Position numbers and translations under genes: made by a program. The notes under the pieces are model-generated. The model was given only the letters and a program-made list of their open reading frames with translations. It was not told the origin of the DNA and ran no database searches. Below, in pieces: positions 33,530-42,367 of a stretch of 45,574 bases of DNA (the stretch's first letter is position 1; every line of letters starts with the position of its first letter). The DNA comes from Fibrobacteria bacterium (lineage in GTDB: Bacteria; Fibrobacterota; Fibrobacteria; UBA11236; JADFYW01), in the NCBI GenBank assembly GCA_015232855.1, contig JADFYW010000023.1, positions 1 through 45,574 on the forward strand, read 5' to 3'.

Positions 33530-35392
33530 TTTTTCGTACTCTGAAGGCGAACCACCATTAAGAAAACATTCGATAATGGCTTTTCCGACGGGGTTCAATT
33601 CCTTAACCTTATATTGCTTTAATTCCTCTTTAAAAAAGGTTTCCAGTTGCTTAGCTCCAGTTAAAAACGCCTCTGTACCAACTTCGGGCTGTTTGTCTAC
33701 CTGGAAAAAGGGGGTATCAAAGAACTGGCCTTCTATTACTAGTTTATTTAAGGAATATCCTAGTAAAGGACACAATGATGGTGTTATTTCTTTGGGCATA
33801 AACCTGACACCACCCCTGCGGGCCAAATATTCTCTGGCTATCCACTGCGGCATAAAGCCCACTTTCCAGGCGCCAATATGTTTGACTGGAAAAAGCAGAT
33901 AATGGGTGTTTGGCGTGTTTTGGATTTGTTCTAAAAGAAGATTGGCAAAATTAACTTTTTTTCCGGTAGCAAAGGGCCAGAAAGAACCAACGCCCTCTGA
34001 CTGCATTCCATCGGAAGAGACTATACTTGGGTTAGCATATCCTCGTGGTGAGACCAGGCGCCATAACCAGGCAAGGGCCGGTGTTAATATATGAAAAAGG
34101 CCAAGCACCCCATAGGAAGGGTCTTGGGCGGTACAAGGCGGTGTGCGAACGCCGAAACTTCTGATATCAATGCTTACCGGATTGTTAACCAGGTTGGGAA
34201 CAATTTCACGAGGAAAAATAAACCGGGGATTGGAGCAAGCCTTACCGGGGGCATCTTCGATGTGTTCCCAAAGAAGCGCTGTACTTCCCGGACGCCCATC
34301 GATATTTAAAAATAACAGTGGTTTTTCGGGATGAATTGAACAGGATTCTACATCAGGGTCTGTGCCATAATTCTTGATATGGTCCACCCGAATGAACCAG
34401 GCGTGTTCGGCATCGACTATGGTTAATTTTCCGTTGTCTTTTTGCAGGCTGGGATGGCAGAGGGCCATATCGTCGGTGACAGGTTTTAAAAAACAGTTTT
34501 TGGGAAGTGTTATTTCTTTTTTCTTGCCGGAAACGGTGTTTTGACCAAAAAGTATACTACCGTCACTTTCCCGGTGAATATGCTCATTCATCTCGCTCTT
34601 GCCCCCGCCGCTGGCGCCTTCATGCATAAAAGTGGTTTTGTTACCATAGGGCGTGACCACTTGAACTGCAGCGGCATGAGCAGTTACCCATTTTTCAATT
34701 TCACCGAAATGAAGCAGTGCACCAAAAATCCCTTTTTTGGCGCTGGGCCCTGGATACAGGTTATAACTGAAAACTTCATATGCTGATTCCAGCCGGTTAT
34801 GAACTACATATTGCTTTCCGTTAAAATGTGAGTGCCGGAATGGTGGGGCTGTATAAAGAAAGCAAACAGGTGAAAATGTGGTGTCAGACTGGCTCAGGTC
34901 TATAATGCCCTGCAGTTGTGCCAGGGCAAGGGCAAAGAACCCGGCGTTAGCCGGAGCGATAGCTAAGGAGGGAATACCCGCGTCAATTTGACCGGACCTG
35001 AAAACAAAGGCAATAAGCGGCTGGTTTTTAAGCCACTCAAAAGTGGCTGTCCGCAAATCATCGAACGGTTTCTCAAAAACGTTTTCATATCGTATCTTGT
35101 CAGTAGGCATGTTATCGCCAATCAACATAGACTCCGGTTCCCGTCTTCTCATATAGGGTTCATAATAATTGGCACAGATACCGTTTTTAGTCTTGCATAC
35201 ATAGGCCTCTTTTACTTCGCCCTGGCCAGGAACATCATATGATACCACATGGTAACCCTCAACAGGGTTTACAACACATAAGTCTGATATCTCATCTATG
35301 GTGTTGGCAAGAGTAATAGAAGGGCAGTTTTCTACCACTTGCCTGAGTTCTGCGGGTAAGGTTATCTTGTCTAAGATTGTTTCTTTATCCAT
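33494..35392 (-). CDS. DUF4914 (PEPCK-like) protein
   Basis: A 632-residue soluble protein of the DUF4914 family, distant relatives of phosphoenolpyruvate carboxykinase. The nucleotide-binding P-loop is clear: GASGGGKSE at 259-267, the equivalent of the PEPCK kinase-1 motif. Later elements are [20 protein letters not shown] and [20 protein letters not shown]. No experimentally assigned reaction is known to me for this family; a phosphotransfer or decarboxylation involving oxaloacetate-like acids is a guess. The start is ATG 35392. Its 3' end overlaps the plus-strand gene fragment at 33494-33529. It is 199 bases downstream of the signalling operon on the same strand. Confidence 0.83.
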   Translation of the reverse strand: MDKETILDKITLPAELRQVVENCPSITLANTIDEISDLCVVNPVEGYHVVSYDVPGQGEVKEAYVCKTKNGICANYYEPYMRRREPESMLIGDNMPTDKIRYENVFEKPFDDLRTATFEWLKNQPLIAFVFRSGQIDAGIPSLAIAPANAGFFALALAQLQGIIDLSQSDTTFSPVCFLYTAPPFRHSHFNGKQYVVHNRLESAYEVFSYNLYPGPSAKKGIFGALLHFGEIEKWVTAHAAAVQVVTPYGNKTTFMHEGASGGGKSEMNEHIHRESDGSILFGQNTVSGKKKEITLPKNCFLKPVTDDMALCHPSLQKDNGKLTIVDAEHAWFIRVDHIKNYGTDPDVESCSIHPEKPLLFLNIDGRPGSTALLWEHIEDAPGKACSNPRFIFPREIVPNLVNNPVSIDIRSFGVRTPPCTAQDPSYGVLGLFHILTPALAWLWRLVSPRGYANPSIVSSDGMQSEGVGSFWPFATGKKVNFANLLLEQIQNTPNTHYLLFPVKHIGAWKVGFMPQWIAREYLARRGGVRFMPKEITPSLCPLLGYSLNKLVIEGQFFDTPFFQVDKQPEVGTEAFLTGAKQLETFFKEELKQYKVKELNPVGKAIIECFLNGGSPSEYEKLIPGAEIVFDD

Positions 35393-35591
35393 GTTATTTC
35401 AAATCCTTTGTTTGTGCCTCAGTTTAGTTACTTTTTCTTGTTGTTTTAACTCTCTACAGACCTGGATAAAACCCGAACTCTGCTCACCTTACGCCAGTTT
35501 AGCTGAGTAAAACCTACTTTGAGGTAAATGTAAATACCGGTTGTCTCTTGATCAATTTTTCAGTGGCCTATTCTTTAATAACCCCATTTAC

Positions 35592-36146
35592 TTATGCCAC
35601 ATAGTATACTATGGCTAATAATGCTAATATTATATTCATCGGAATGTGCACAAGCCGCCACCTCTTTATTGATTTCGTGGAAATAGAATCCCAATAGAGC
35701 TTATCGTTGATTTCTTTTGCATTCATATCTTTCAAAATATACTCTCTGGTGCGTTTAACAAGTTCCCTTGATGTCCTCTGTAAAATAATTTTTGCCGTTA
35801 TACAACTTCCGACAATAATGAAGGATGCCAGAATTATTGACCAACTGAGGATAATATTTGAACCCATAAATGCATAAATTATTAGGGTAAATATACCAAA
35901 TACACCAAAGAATTCATGCAGGGTTAAATAATGCCTTGGTGAACTAAAATAGATAAACCATCTTTTGCGTAAGGTATATAAGAACGACAAACAGATAAAT
36001 GTTAATCCAACATAACCTACATAATGTGTAAACCAAAGAAATATATTTAAGTGAAATACATATTGAAGACCCCACGCAAGCCCAAACAATAAGGAATACA
36101 ATACAAGGACTTTGTAGATGATTTCCCTTATCATTGGTTTATCCAT
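35592..36146 (-). CDS. integral membrane protein with conserved His
   Basis: A 184-residue protein with about five hydrophobic segments. Histidines sit near membrane-interface positions (FTHYVGYVG, LTLHEFFGVFG, RLVHIPMNII), the last resembling heme b-binding helices of small cytochrome b-like proteins; this is only suggestive. It is the last gene of the six-gene signalling/transport operon, 21 bases after the eRF1-like gene. Confidence 0.65.
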   Translation of the reverse strand: MDKPMIREIIYKVLVLYSLLFGLAWGLQYVFHLNIFLWFTHYVGYVGLTFICLSFLYTLRKRWFIYFSSPRHYLTLHEFFGVFGIFTLIIYAFMGSNIILSWSIILASFIIVGSCITAKIILQRTSRELVKRTREYILKDMNAKEINDKLYWDSISTKSIKRWRLVHIPMNIILALLAIVYYVA

Positions 36147-36167
36147 ACATATAGTTCCTTAACTTGA

Positions 36168-37313
36168 TCAGCTATATGCATCATTTAATTTATATCGAAG
36201 CAGACAACCTACGCCCCCCATTTCATCTATAAGTTTACTATTAGACACAACTTCTACATGGCATCCTTGTTGTTCAGCTAAACGAATTATTTCTTCCTTT
36301 AAATTTGTGGAGTTCATTTTTGTTGCCCTGCAATTAGGACAGTTACTATCTCTACTACCCTTGGTACTGATAAAATAACATACAGGGCATAGATGGTGTC
36401 TATTATCAGTAAGCCTTTGAGACATAACTACTACATCGACATTACCCAATTTTAGAGCCATTAAAGTGGAAGAAGTACCTGCTACTGCGAGTCCGCCCGT
36501 TTTTAATTCCTTCGAAAGCAGCTCGGCCATATCCTGGGATTCTTTTTCTTCTATTTCTAAAAAAGAAAGCAATGTCGATTTAACAATATTTGAAATTGAA
36601 GGAACACCTGATATATGCACAATATCGACTAGTTTATCCAGCATGTGTTTAGGTAGCAATTTTTGGATATGGGTAGTTATTGCAGCGTTGCCAGCCAGGA
36701 TCAAGTGAGTAAAACCACCTTTATTCATTAAATTTTCAAGTACCTTTATTTTTTCTTTTACAAATTTCTTACCGCGATCAGCCTGGTGATTCTGATATTT
36801 TTCTTTTGTCCATTCTCTGCCAACGCGTTCACGCAGTTCCGGCTTTTCCATCCACAAATTCTCAGTGACTTCACCCAGATTTACTTCCATTATGCGTGCG
36901 CTATTTTTTGTTGCATACAGTACGATGAACTTATGATAGTTGTCTTTTAATTCAATCAGGTGAAAGATGTTTGGTGTGTTGTCAACAGACATCCAGTTCG
37001 GCAGAGGAACCTTAAATTGCAGGGCTAAAAAGAATGGCTCTTTACCTGTACGGGAAAATAGGGCAATGCCTCCTGCATCCGGATTTAATTCATTTGATAA
37101 AAAATCACAGATTTTCTCTATAGCTTTATCAAATTCTTTTTGACCATCATCATTTTCAATTCCTGCCTTTATAGAACTGAGGAGTAAAGTGAATGCGGCC
37201 CTGTCTTTGATAATGCCTTTTTCAAGTGTAAGGTAACAACTTACTACAATATTATTATTTACGGGTAGCAGGGCTAAGGTCTGAATATGTCTACTTAATT
37301 GTTTTAGTTCCAT
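36168..37313 (-). CDS. bacterial eRF1/Vms1-like (baeRF) protein with zinc ribbon
   Basis: A 381-residue protein with the three-part layout of bacterial eRF1 homologues. The N-terminal alpha/beta domain is at ~1-125. The central eRF1 domain 2-like part (FIVLYATKNSARIMEVNLG ... REWTKEKYQNHQADRGKKFV) occupies the region where classical eRF1 carries GGQ. The C-terminal L7Ae/pelota-like domain (GGLAVAGTSSTLMALKLGNV) holds a zinc ribbon with C309, C312, C325 and C328. Family members (Vms1, baeRF) release nascent chains or rescue ribosomes. Its place between response-regulator and membrane-protein genes is unusual. Gaps to its neighbours are 16 and 21 bases. Confidence 0.75.
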   Translation of the reverse strand: MELKQLSRHIQTLALLPVNNNIVVSCYLTLEKGIIKDRAAFTLLLSSIKAGIENDDGQKEFDKAIEKICDFLSNELNPDAGGIALFSRTGKEPFFLALQFKVPLPNWMSVDNTPNIFHLIELKDNYHKFIVLYATKNSARIMEVNLGEVTENLWMEKPELRERVGREWTKEKYQNHQADRGKKFVKEKIKVLENLMNKGGFTHLILAGNAAITTHIQKLLPKHMLDKLVDIVHISGVPSISNIVKSTLLSFLEIEEKESQDMAELLSKELKTGGLAVAGTSSTLMALKLGNVDVVVMSQRLTDNRHHLCPVCYFISTKGSRDSNCPNCRATKMNSTNLKEEIIRLAEQQGCHVEVVSNSKLIDEMGGVGCLLRYKLNDAYS

Positions 37314-37329
37314 TTTACTTCCTGTTAAT

Positions 37330-37818
37330 TTAGGTCACGTCATCATCGAGTTCTTTCATTTTCCGTAAGATACCGAGAGGATTTCCCCCTGTTGCCATTT
37401 TTAGGATTGTGTCCATTTTAGCCTGGTCATTTTCAAATTTTTTCTTCATCCGCATTTCATATGCACTTTTTAATGTCTCAATTAACTTGTCTAGTTCATA
37501 GGGCTTGGGTAAATAACCGAAGGCGCCCAGTTTAGTACATTCAACAGCACTGTCCATGGAACCATGACCCGTTAAAATTACGACTTCTATGAATTTGTGT
37601 TCCTGCTTTAGTATTTGTAATACTTGTTTGCCATCCATTTCAGGCATTTTTAAATCAAGCAGAGCCAACTCAAATTTATTGTTTTTAGCTGCTTCAATGG
37701 CATCTTTACCATTAGAAGCTTTGGTGACATCAAAATCTCTCAGCTCCAACCGTTGGGAGATAGAGTCAAGAAATTTTACTTCATCATCTGTTATAAGAAT
37801 TTTTATTTTTTTTGACAT
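37330..37818 (-). CDS. stand-alone response regulator
   Basis: A 162-residue protein. The receiver domain (~5-122) is complete: acidic pair D11-D12, phospho-acceptor D55 (LLDLKMP), Thr in ILTGHGS and Lys in YLPKPYEL. The ~40-residue C-terminal tail is helical and charged with no DNA-binding or enzymatic domain. It is closely similar to the receiver fused to the transporter encoded 14 bases upstream, so it probably competes for or relays the same phosphoryl group. Confidence 0.88.
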   Translation of the reverse strand: MSKKIKILITDDEVKFLDSISQRLELRDFDVTKASNGKDAIEAAKNNKFELALLDLKMPEMDGKQVLQILKQEHKFIEVVILTGHGSMDSAVECTKLGAFGYLPKPYELDKLIETLKSAYEMRMKKKFENDQAKMDTILKMATGGNPLGILRKMKELDDDVT

Positions 37819-37832
37819 GAGTGTCTCCTTTG

Positions 37833-39869
37833 TTAATTAAAACCAATCCATTGCCAATAACCAAAAATTGTCCATCCCCAAAGTACCCCCAAACAAAGAA
37901 GTAAAACTATAAATCCATGTTTGAAAAAATCTGAAAGCTTAATCATTTGTATTCCGGTTATGGGATCTTTGGATAACGCATAAGCGAGAGCATTATTAGG
38001 TGTACCTATTATTAACATGTTGGCAAAAGAAGACGCAAAAGCAGTTGCCAGCCCTACCATGAGAGGAGAAGTGTCAGATATTATTGCCATAGGAACGGTT
38101 ATAGGACCAATGGTTGACACTGTTGCTCCATCGCTCATAAAATTTGTTGCCAGTCCTGTAAACAGACTTGCCGCTACTGCCAGCCATTCTCCGCTTTTCA
38201 TAAATTCAGGGAGAATATCGATAAAACTTTGTCCAAGAAACAGGGCCGCACCCGTTACGGCTAATCCTTTTCCCAAGGCGCAGGCACTGGCATACAAAGC
38301 GACAACCTCCCAGGGAATCCTGGATATTTCCCGCCATCCGACGATTCTGAATACATTGAGCAGTACCAGACATAAGATTACTGGTCCTCCCATACCAAAC
38401 AAATCACTACCGGTAACCCATAAGGTTACCAGTAAAATCAAGATGAATAAGGTGATATATTCATTTTTGTTCATCGGCCCTATTTGCGCTGCTGCTTTTT
38501 TAACAATCTTTGAAATGTCTACATTTTTCACTTTGACTTTTCTGTAGAGGGCAAGATAAAAATACAACCCGATGACAATGGCCATGACCGGCACAAATGG
38601 AAGCCCATACATAACCCACTCTCCAAAAGATGGTGCATGACCATAGTCACCTAAAATCCCGAGCATCACCGCGTTCCTGCCCCCTGCCGCAGGAGAGCCC
38701 GGCCCACCGCTATTAGCAGCGAAACAGAGAGAAAGGACTAGCATAACAACAAGATTATGATCCTGAGCTAATCCGGCTGTTCTAATGGATGCAACATATA
38801 CAATCATAATAATTGGCATAATGAAGGCAACTAGGGCATGCTCTGAAAGAAAGGAACAAGATATTGCTAAAAGCGGAAGAAATACAAAAAGATACAATGG
38901 AATCGATTTAGAAGTTCCTAATAGAATGATTCCGATACGCCTGTCCAGGCCAGTTTTAGCAATTGCAATGGACATGGCTAAAATACCAAAAATAAATATT
39001 ACCGCATCCTTAGCGTATGCCTTGGCTATGTCATCTGGACGCAATATGCCAAAAAAATATAATACAACACCAACCAGTAAAGCCGTTATACCCATAGGGA
39101 TAGCGCCTGTTGCCCAAAAGAATGCCGCTACCACAAGTATGCCGAGCATTACTTTTAAGCGGAAAGCAGTTTCTTCAGGTGTTAACAGTCGCTTAACTTT
39201 TTCTCCGTCAGCATGTACCGCTGTAGTTTTAATTTTATAGTTACCGCTATAAAAATCGGCAATAGATTCTCCATTTTGCATTTTTGCATATGCGGTGTAT
39301 CCCGCATTGAGATCTGTTAATTGTCCCGTTTTTTTAAATGACAAAATGTTTAGCATCTTGTTACTGGTTGGGAACCAAATAATGCATAAAAAAAGTATTA
39401 TACCCAGTGCAATTAATCCAGGTCTATAATTTGGGGATCCTGTTACCCAACTTTTAAACGTATTGTCTTTTATAATAGGGATTTCGTGAGTAGCCATGAC
39501 TCTGGTTTTTTCTACTCTGGCGGATTCAATAACCTGGATCAAGGTATCAATATCGCAGGGCTTTTCGAGATATCTAAATGCTTTTAATTTTCCCGCTTCA
39601 ATTGCAGACTCCATACTGCCATGTCCGGTCATTATAATAACCTGAACTTCAGGACGAATTTTCTTGATCTCTTTTAATACTTCTTCACCGCTCATACCGG
39701 GCATTTTTCTGTCCAGGATGACCACATCAATTTCATTATCCTTTCTTATGGTTTTAACGGCATCTTCACCATTGTTTAAGGTAATGTTTGGGTATTTGCG
39801 TAAGGTGAGACGCTGGGAAAGAGAGTTTAGAAACTTATCTTCATCATCAATTAATAAAACTTTCGCCAT
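37833..39869 (-). CDS. receiver domain fused to an SLC13/DASS-type transporter
   Basis: A 678-residue single open frame. Residues 1-121 are a complete receiver: D8-D9, phospho-acceptor D53 (VILDRKMPGM), T81 (MTGHGS), K103 (YLEKP). After a short linker, residues ~149-675 are a divalent anion:Na+ symporter-type membrane domain with ~11 hydrophobic segments, the family's TGAIPMGITALLVG stretch and two repeat halves. The SNT signatures that bind Na+ and carboxylate are changed to S342-E343-H344 and S578-D579-G580. A large loop (~175-235) lies between TM1 and TM2. Transport would be directly controllable by phosphorylation. It lies between CBS and response-regulator genes. The substrate is unknown. 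Confidence 0.88.
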   Translation of the reverse strand: MAKVLLIDDEDKFLNSLSQRLTLRKYPNITLNNGEDAVKTIRKDNEIDVVILDRKMPGMSGEEVLKEIKKIRPEVQVIIMTGHGSMESAIEAGKLKAFRYLEKPCDIDTLIQVIESARVEKTRVMATHEIPIIKDNTFKSWVTGSPNYRPGLIALGIILFLCIIWFPTSNKMLNILSFKKTGQLTDLNAGYTAYAKMQNGESIADFYSGNYKIKTTAVHADGEKVKRLLTPEETAFRLKVMLGILVVAAFFWATGAIPMGITALLVGVVLYFFGILRPDDIAKAYAKDAVIFIFGILAMSIAIAKTGLDRRIGIILLGTSKSIPLYLFVFLPLLAISCSFLSEHALVAFIMPIIMIVYVASIRTAGLAQDHNLVVMLVLSLCFAANSGGPGSPAAGGRNAVMLGILGDYGHAPSFGEWVMYGLPFVPVMAIVIGLYFYLALYRKVKVKNVDISKIVKKAAAQIGPMNKNEYITLFILILLVTLWVTGSDLFGMGGPVILCLVLLNVFRIVGWREISRIPWEVVALYASACALGKGLAVTGAALFLGQSFIDILPEFMKSGEWLAVAASLFTGLATNFMSDGATVSTIGPITVPMAIISDTSPLMVGLATAFASSFANMLIIGTPNNALAYALSKDPITGIQMIKLSDFFKHGFIVLLLCLGVLWGWTIFGYWQWIGFN

Positions 39870-39889
39870 GTATTCTCCCGAGTCATTTT

Positions 39890-40450
39890 TTATTGCTTAC
39901 ATGAATTTTTAATATATTCTGATATTTCTTTATAGATATCCGCCTGCCTGATTATTCCCACTACTTCATGGTTTCTCGTAACGGGGATTGACAGCATATT
40001 CCACATAATTATTTTGTGAATGGCATCAAAAATCGATGCATCTGCGTTTATGTTTTTATTTATTGGATCCATCACCTCATGGACTTGAATTATTTCTGCC
40101 CGCTCGGCAATATCGCAATATTCACAAAAGGCATCATCCCACAGATTCATATTTCTCATTATGGATTGAAGATAATCCGAACTAAGTCCAGATGATGATA
40201 ATTCATCTAAGGCGGGCATATGATCGTACTTGGGTTCCAGTGCTTTTAAAAAACCGAGATGTGCAATTTTTCCAATAATTTTACCACTGCGATTAACAAC
40301 TAAAACAGAACGGAGTTTATATTGTCCCTCTGGTATTTTTCTGTTACACTCATCCAATACTTTTATGACATCCAGCAGGGTATCATTTTCATGTACGGTT
40401 GCGTACTCCTTAATTGGAATCATTATATCTTTAACCTTTTTTTCTTCCAT
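39890..40450 (-). CDS. CBS-pair protein
   Basis: A 186-residue cytoplasmic protein made of two CBS domains. CBS1 (~5-70) is KVKDIMIPIKEYATVHENDT ... SVLVVNRSGKIIGKI. CBS2 (~122-180) is VHEVMDP ... MLSIPVTRNHEVVGIIRQAD. A helical insert in between contains Cys (CEYCD). Such stand-alone CBS pairs sense adenine nucleotides or gate transporters and channels. It lies immediately before the receiver-transporter gene (20 bases), which fits an energy-sensing regulatory subunit. Confidence 0.87.
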   Translation of the reverse strand: MEEKKVKDIMIPIKEYATVHENDTLLDVIKVLDECNRKIPEGQYKLRSVLVVNRSGKIIGKIAHLGFLKALEPKYDHMPALDELSSSGLSSDYLQSIMRNMNLWDDAFCEYCDIAERAEIIQVHEVMDPINKNINADASIFDAIHKIIMWNMLSIPVTRNHEVVGIIRQADIYKEISEYIKNSCKQ

Positions 40451-40482
40451 ATTTATTCTTTCTTATTAAACAGGTTTCATTG

Positions 40483-42162
40483 TTATTTTCTTTGAATGGG
40501 TAAGACAATTGAGAATGATGAGCCTTCACCTGTCTTACTTTCAACATTTATATTTCCGCCTAGATTTTTTATGATAGCGTAGCTTACCGAGAGTCCTAGT
40601 CCGGTTCCCTTTCCAACTTCCTTCGTAGTGAAAAAAGGAAGAAACACTTTTTGCATTTGCTCTTCGCTCATACCTTTTCCGGTATCGGTAATGGTTATGA
40701 GTTCATTTTTTCCATCGCTGGTGGTTACAATGGTTATGTTGCCCGGGGGCGATATCGCGTCAACAGCGTTGTTGATAATATTCAGAAGTACTTGTTTGAA
40801 TTGATTTCCGTCAATTACAATATCTGGAAGTTTTGCATACTTCCGTTCAATTTGAATGCCTGATACGGCCATTTCTCTTTCCAGAAACCCGCTTACCACA
40901 TCGTCTATCAAATCATGTATGCACCATTCCTTCAGGTTAAATTCTTCTTTTCGAACAAAGCTTAACAACCTGGTGGTAATATCCCGACATCGGTAAGCTG
41001 CTTCTGTTATATTATCCAGGTGGCTGTTCATGCCTTCGCAGCCAGTATAGCCTTCCTTTTTTAATTCCATAAAATCTTTCATAAGCCCTGCTTCACTGGC
41101 AATGATTGCTAAAGGGTTGTTAATTTCATGTGCAATTCCACCTGCCAGTTCACCAACGGACGCTAATTTTGAGGCGTGCTCCAGTTGGTTTCTTGCCATG
41201 TCCTTGTCTTTCTCCATACGCACCAGTCTTCTGGCATTAATGAAGATGATACTTAGTATCACCAATATAATGAGGCCTCCAATAATGAGAATTTGCAGGC
41301 TTACATTGAAACTGGATATATTGGAAGCGGGGCGTACCACCACCGCCCAGGAAGCGTTTTGAAGTCTTGCATAGGCGTAACTGACTTTTTTTCCATTGAA
41401 GTCTGTGTGTTGTGTACCTAAATACGGTTTATCAGGCGGTATAATACCGGAATTATCAAGAACATTTCCTACATGTGGTGTAACGAGTTGATAATATCCT
41501 TTACGGTTAATGGTTGATATATAGACATCTTTTGCGCCCTCGATTGAAGTCATGTATTCATAAATTTTTTCCGGATCAAGTGTAGCCCGCATTACGATAT
41601 ATTTATTGTCTATGATGCGTTTGACCCCTATGGTAAAATGGGGCTTTTTTCTTAACCCCAGATAAATATCCGTTATGATATACCTTTCTTTCTGTTCTTT
41701 TAAATCGACATACCATTTTTCTTCGCCATATTCCCTTTTTTCCAATGTTGGTATCGGTCCGGCATACTCTATCTGTACACCTTTAGAGTCAAAAAATCCT
41801 ATATCAATAAAAGCCGAACTTTCCCGATTTAGCCTTTGCAGATCATTTTGCATCATTTCAGTGGAAGGTGGACACTGGACTTTGGGATCATCAATCAAAT
41901 TCATAAGGTTAACAACCCTCTCCCTAAGAAAGAGATCCAGCGTTTTTGCCTGGTTTTCTGCAATGGATTTCATGTGCAGAGAGTTACGATGAGAAAGGAT
42001 TGTTGAATATTCAAATTGGAAGTACAGGATAAACAGAACAAATGGGATGAGATAGGTTAGAAGAAGACGTAACAAATGCTTTTTATAGAGATCGCGATAA
42101 TACTTTTCGCCGTTACCAGAAAAAGCAATAGAATTCTTGAGGTTCTTTACAGGGTTAGTCAT
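40483..42162 (-). CDS. Cache-type sensor histidine kinase
   Basis: A 559-residue membrane histidine kinase. TM1 is at ~30-50. A ~235-residue periplasmic Cache-like sensor (~52-285) follows, with the YVDLKEQKERYIITDIYLG pattern typical of small-acid-binding dCache domains. TM2 is at ~289-310. The H box has H345 (GGIAHEINNPLAI), and the ATPase domain has an N box (NIINNAVDAI), ITDTGKGMS and GKGTGLGLS. All catalytic elements are present. It has no HAMP domain. It is the first gene of the minus-strand operon, 28 bases from a sigma-54-type promoter's predicted start. Likely partners are the receiver-transporter and the stand-alone regulator. Confidence 0.9.
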   Translation of the reverse strand: MTNPVKNLKNSIAFSGNGEKYYRDLYKKHLLRLLLTYLIPFVLFILYFQFEYSTILSHRNSLHMKSIAENQAKTLDLFLRERVVNLMNLIDDPKVQCPPSTEMMQNDLQRLNRESSAFIDIGFFDSKGVQIEYAGPIPTLEKREYGEEKWYVDLKEQKERYIITDIYLGLRKKPHFTIGVKRIIDNKYIVMRATLDPEKIYEYMTSIEGAKDVYISTINRKGYYQLVTPHVGNVLDNSGIIPPDKPYLGTQHTDFNGKKVSYAYARLQNASWAVVVRPASNISSFNVSLQILIIGGLIILVILSIIFINARRLVRMEKDKDMARNQLEHASKLASVGELAGGIAHEINNPLAIIASEAGLMKDFMELKKEGYTGCEGMNSHLDNITEAAYRCRDITTRLLSFVRKEEFNLKEWCIHDLIDDVVSGFLEREMAVSGIQIERKYAKLPDIVIDGNQFKQVLLNIINNAVDAISPPGNITIVTTSDGKNELITITDTGKGMSEEQMQKVFLPFFTTKEVGKGTGLGLSVSYAIIKNLGGNINVESKTGEGSSFSIVLPIQRK

Positions 42163-42198
42163 AACACAATAGATTTTTTATTTTCATATTTTTATGAG

Positions 42199-42216
42199 AA
42201 GCAAAATTAATGCCAA
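42199..42216 (-). promoter_or_regulatory. sigma-54 type promoter of the minus-strand signalling/transport operon
   Basis: Read on the minus strand: TTGGCATTAATTTTGCTT with GG and GC separated by exactly 10 bases. The predicted start is about 28 bases before the Cache kinase gene. It lies back-to-back with a plus-strand sigma-54 element. Confidence 0.6.
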
Positions 42217-42254
42217 TATTATATTCCTATTGAAGTATTGGTAAACTCTTAAGA

Positions 42255-42270
42255 TGGCAAAAAAATTGCT
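42255..42270 (+). promoter_or_regulatory. sigma-54 type promoter of the kinase/NtrC operon
   Basis: TGGCAAAAAAATTGCT with GG (42256-42257) and GC (42268-42269) exactly 10 bases apart. The predicted start is near 42281, about 87 bases before the kinase gene at 42368. It lies in the 205-base divergent gap with the minus-strand element. Confidence 0.6.
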
Positions 42271-42367
42271 AAGCTTTATAAGGATATCCGCTTTACGGAT
42301 TCGAAATAGATCTTATCCATATGTATAAAATACGAAAAGCCACCTTCTGCAATAACCGGGAAAAACA

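Noticed and set aside
38017..38547. 176-codon open frame antisense to the receiver-transporter gene
   Set aside because: It lies wholly within the strongly coding minus-strand frame and has no recognisable domain or ribosome-binding site; it is a shadow.
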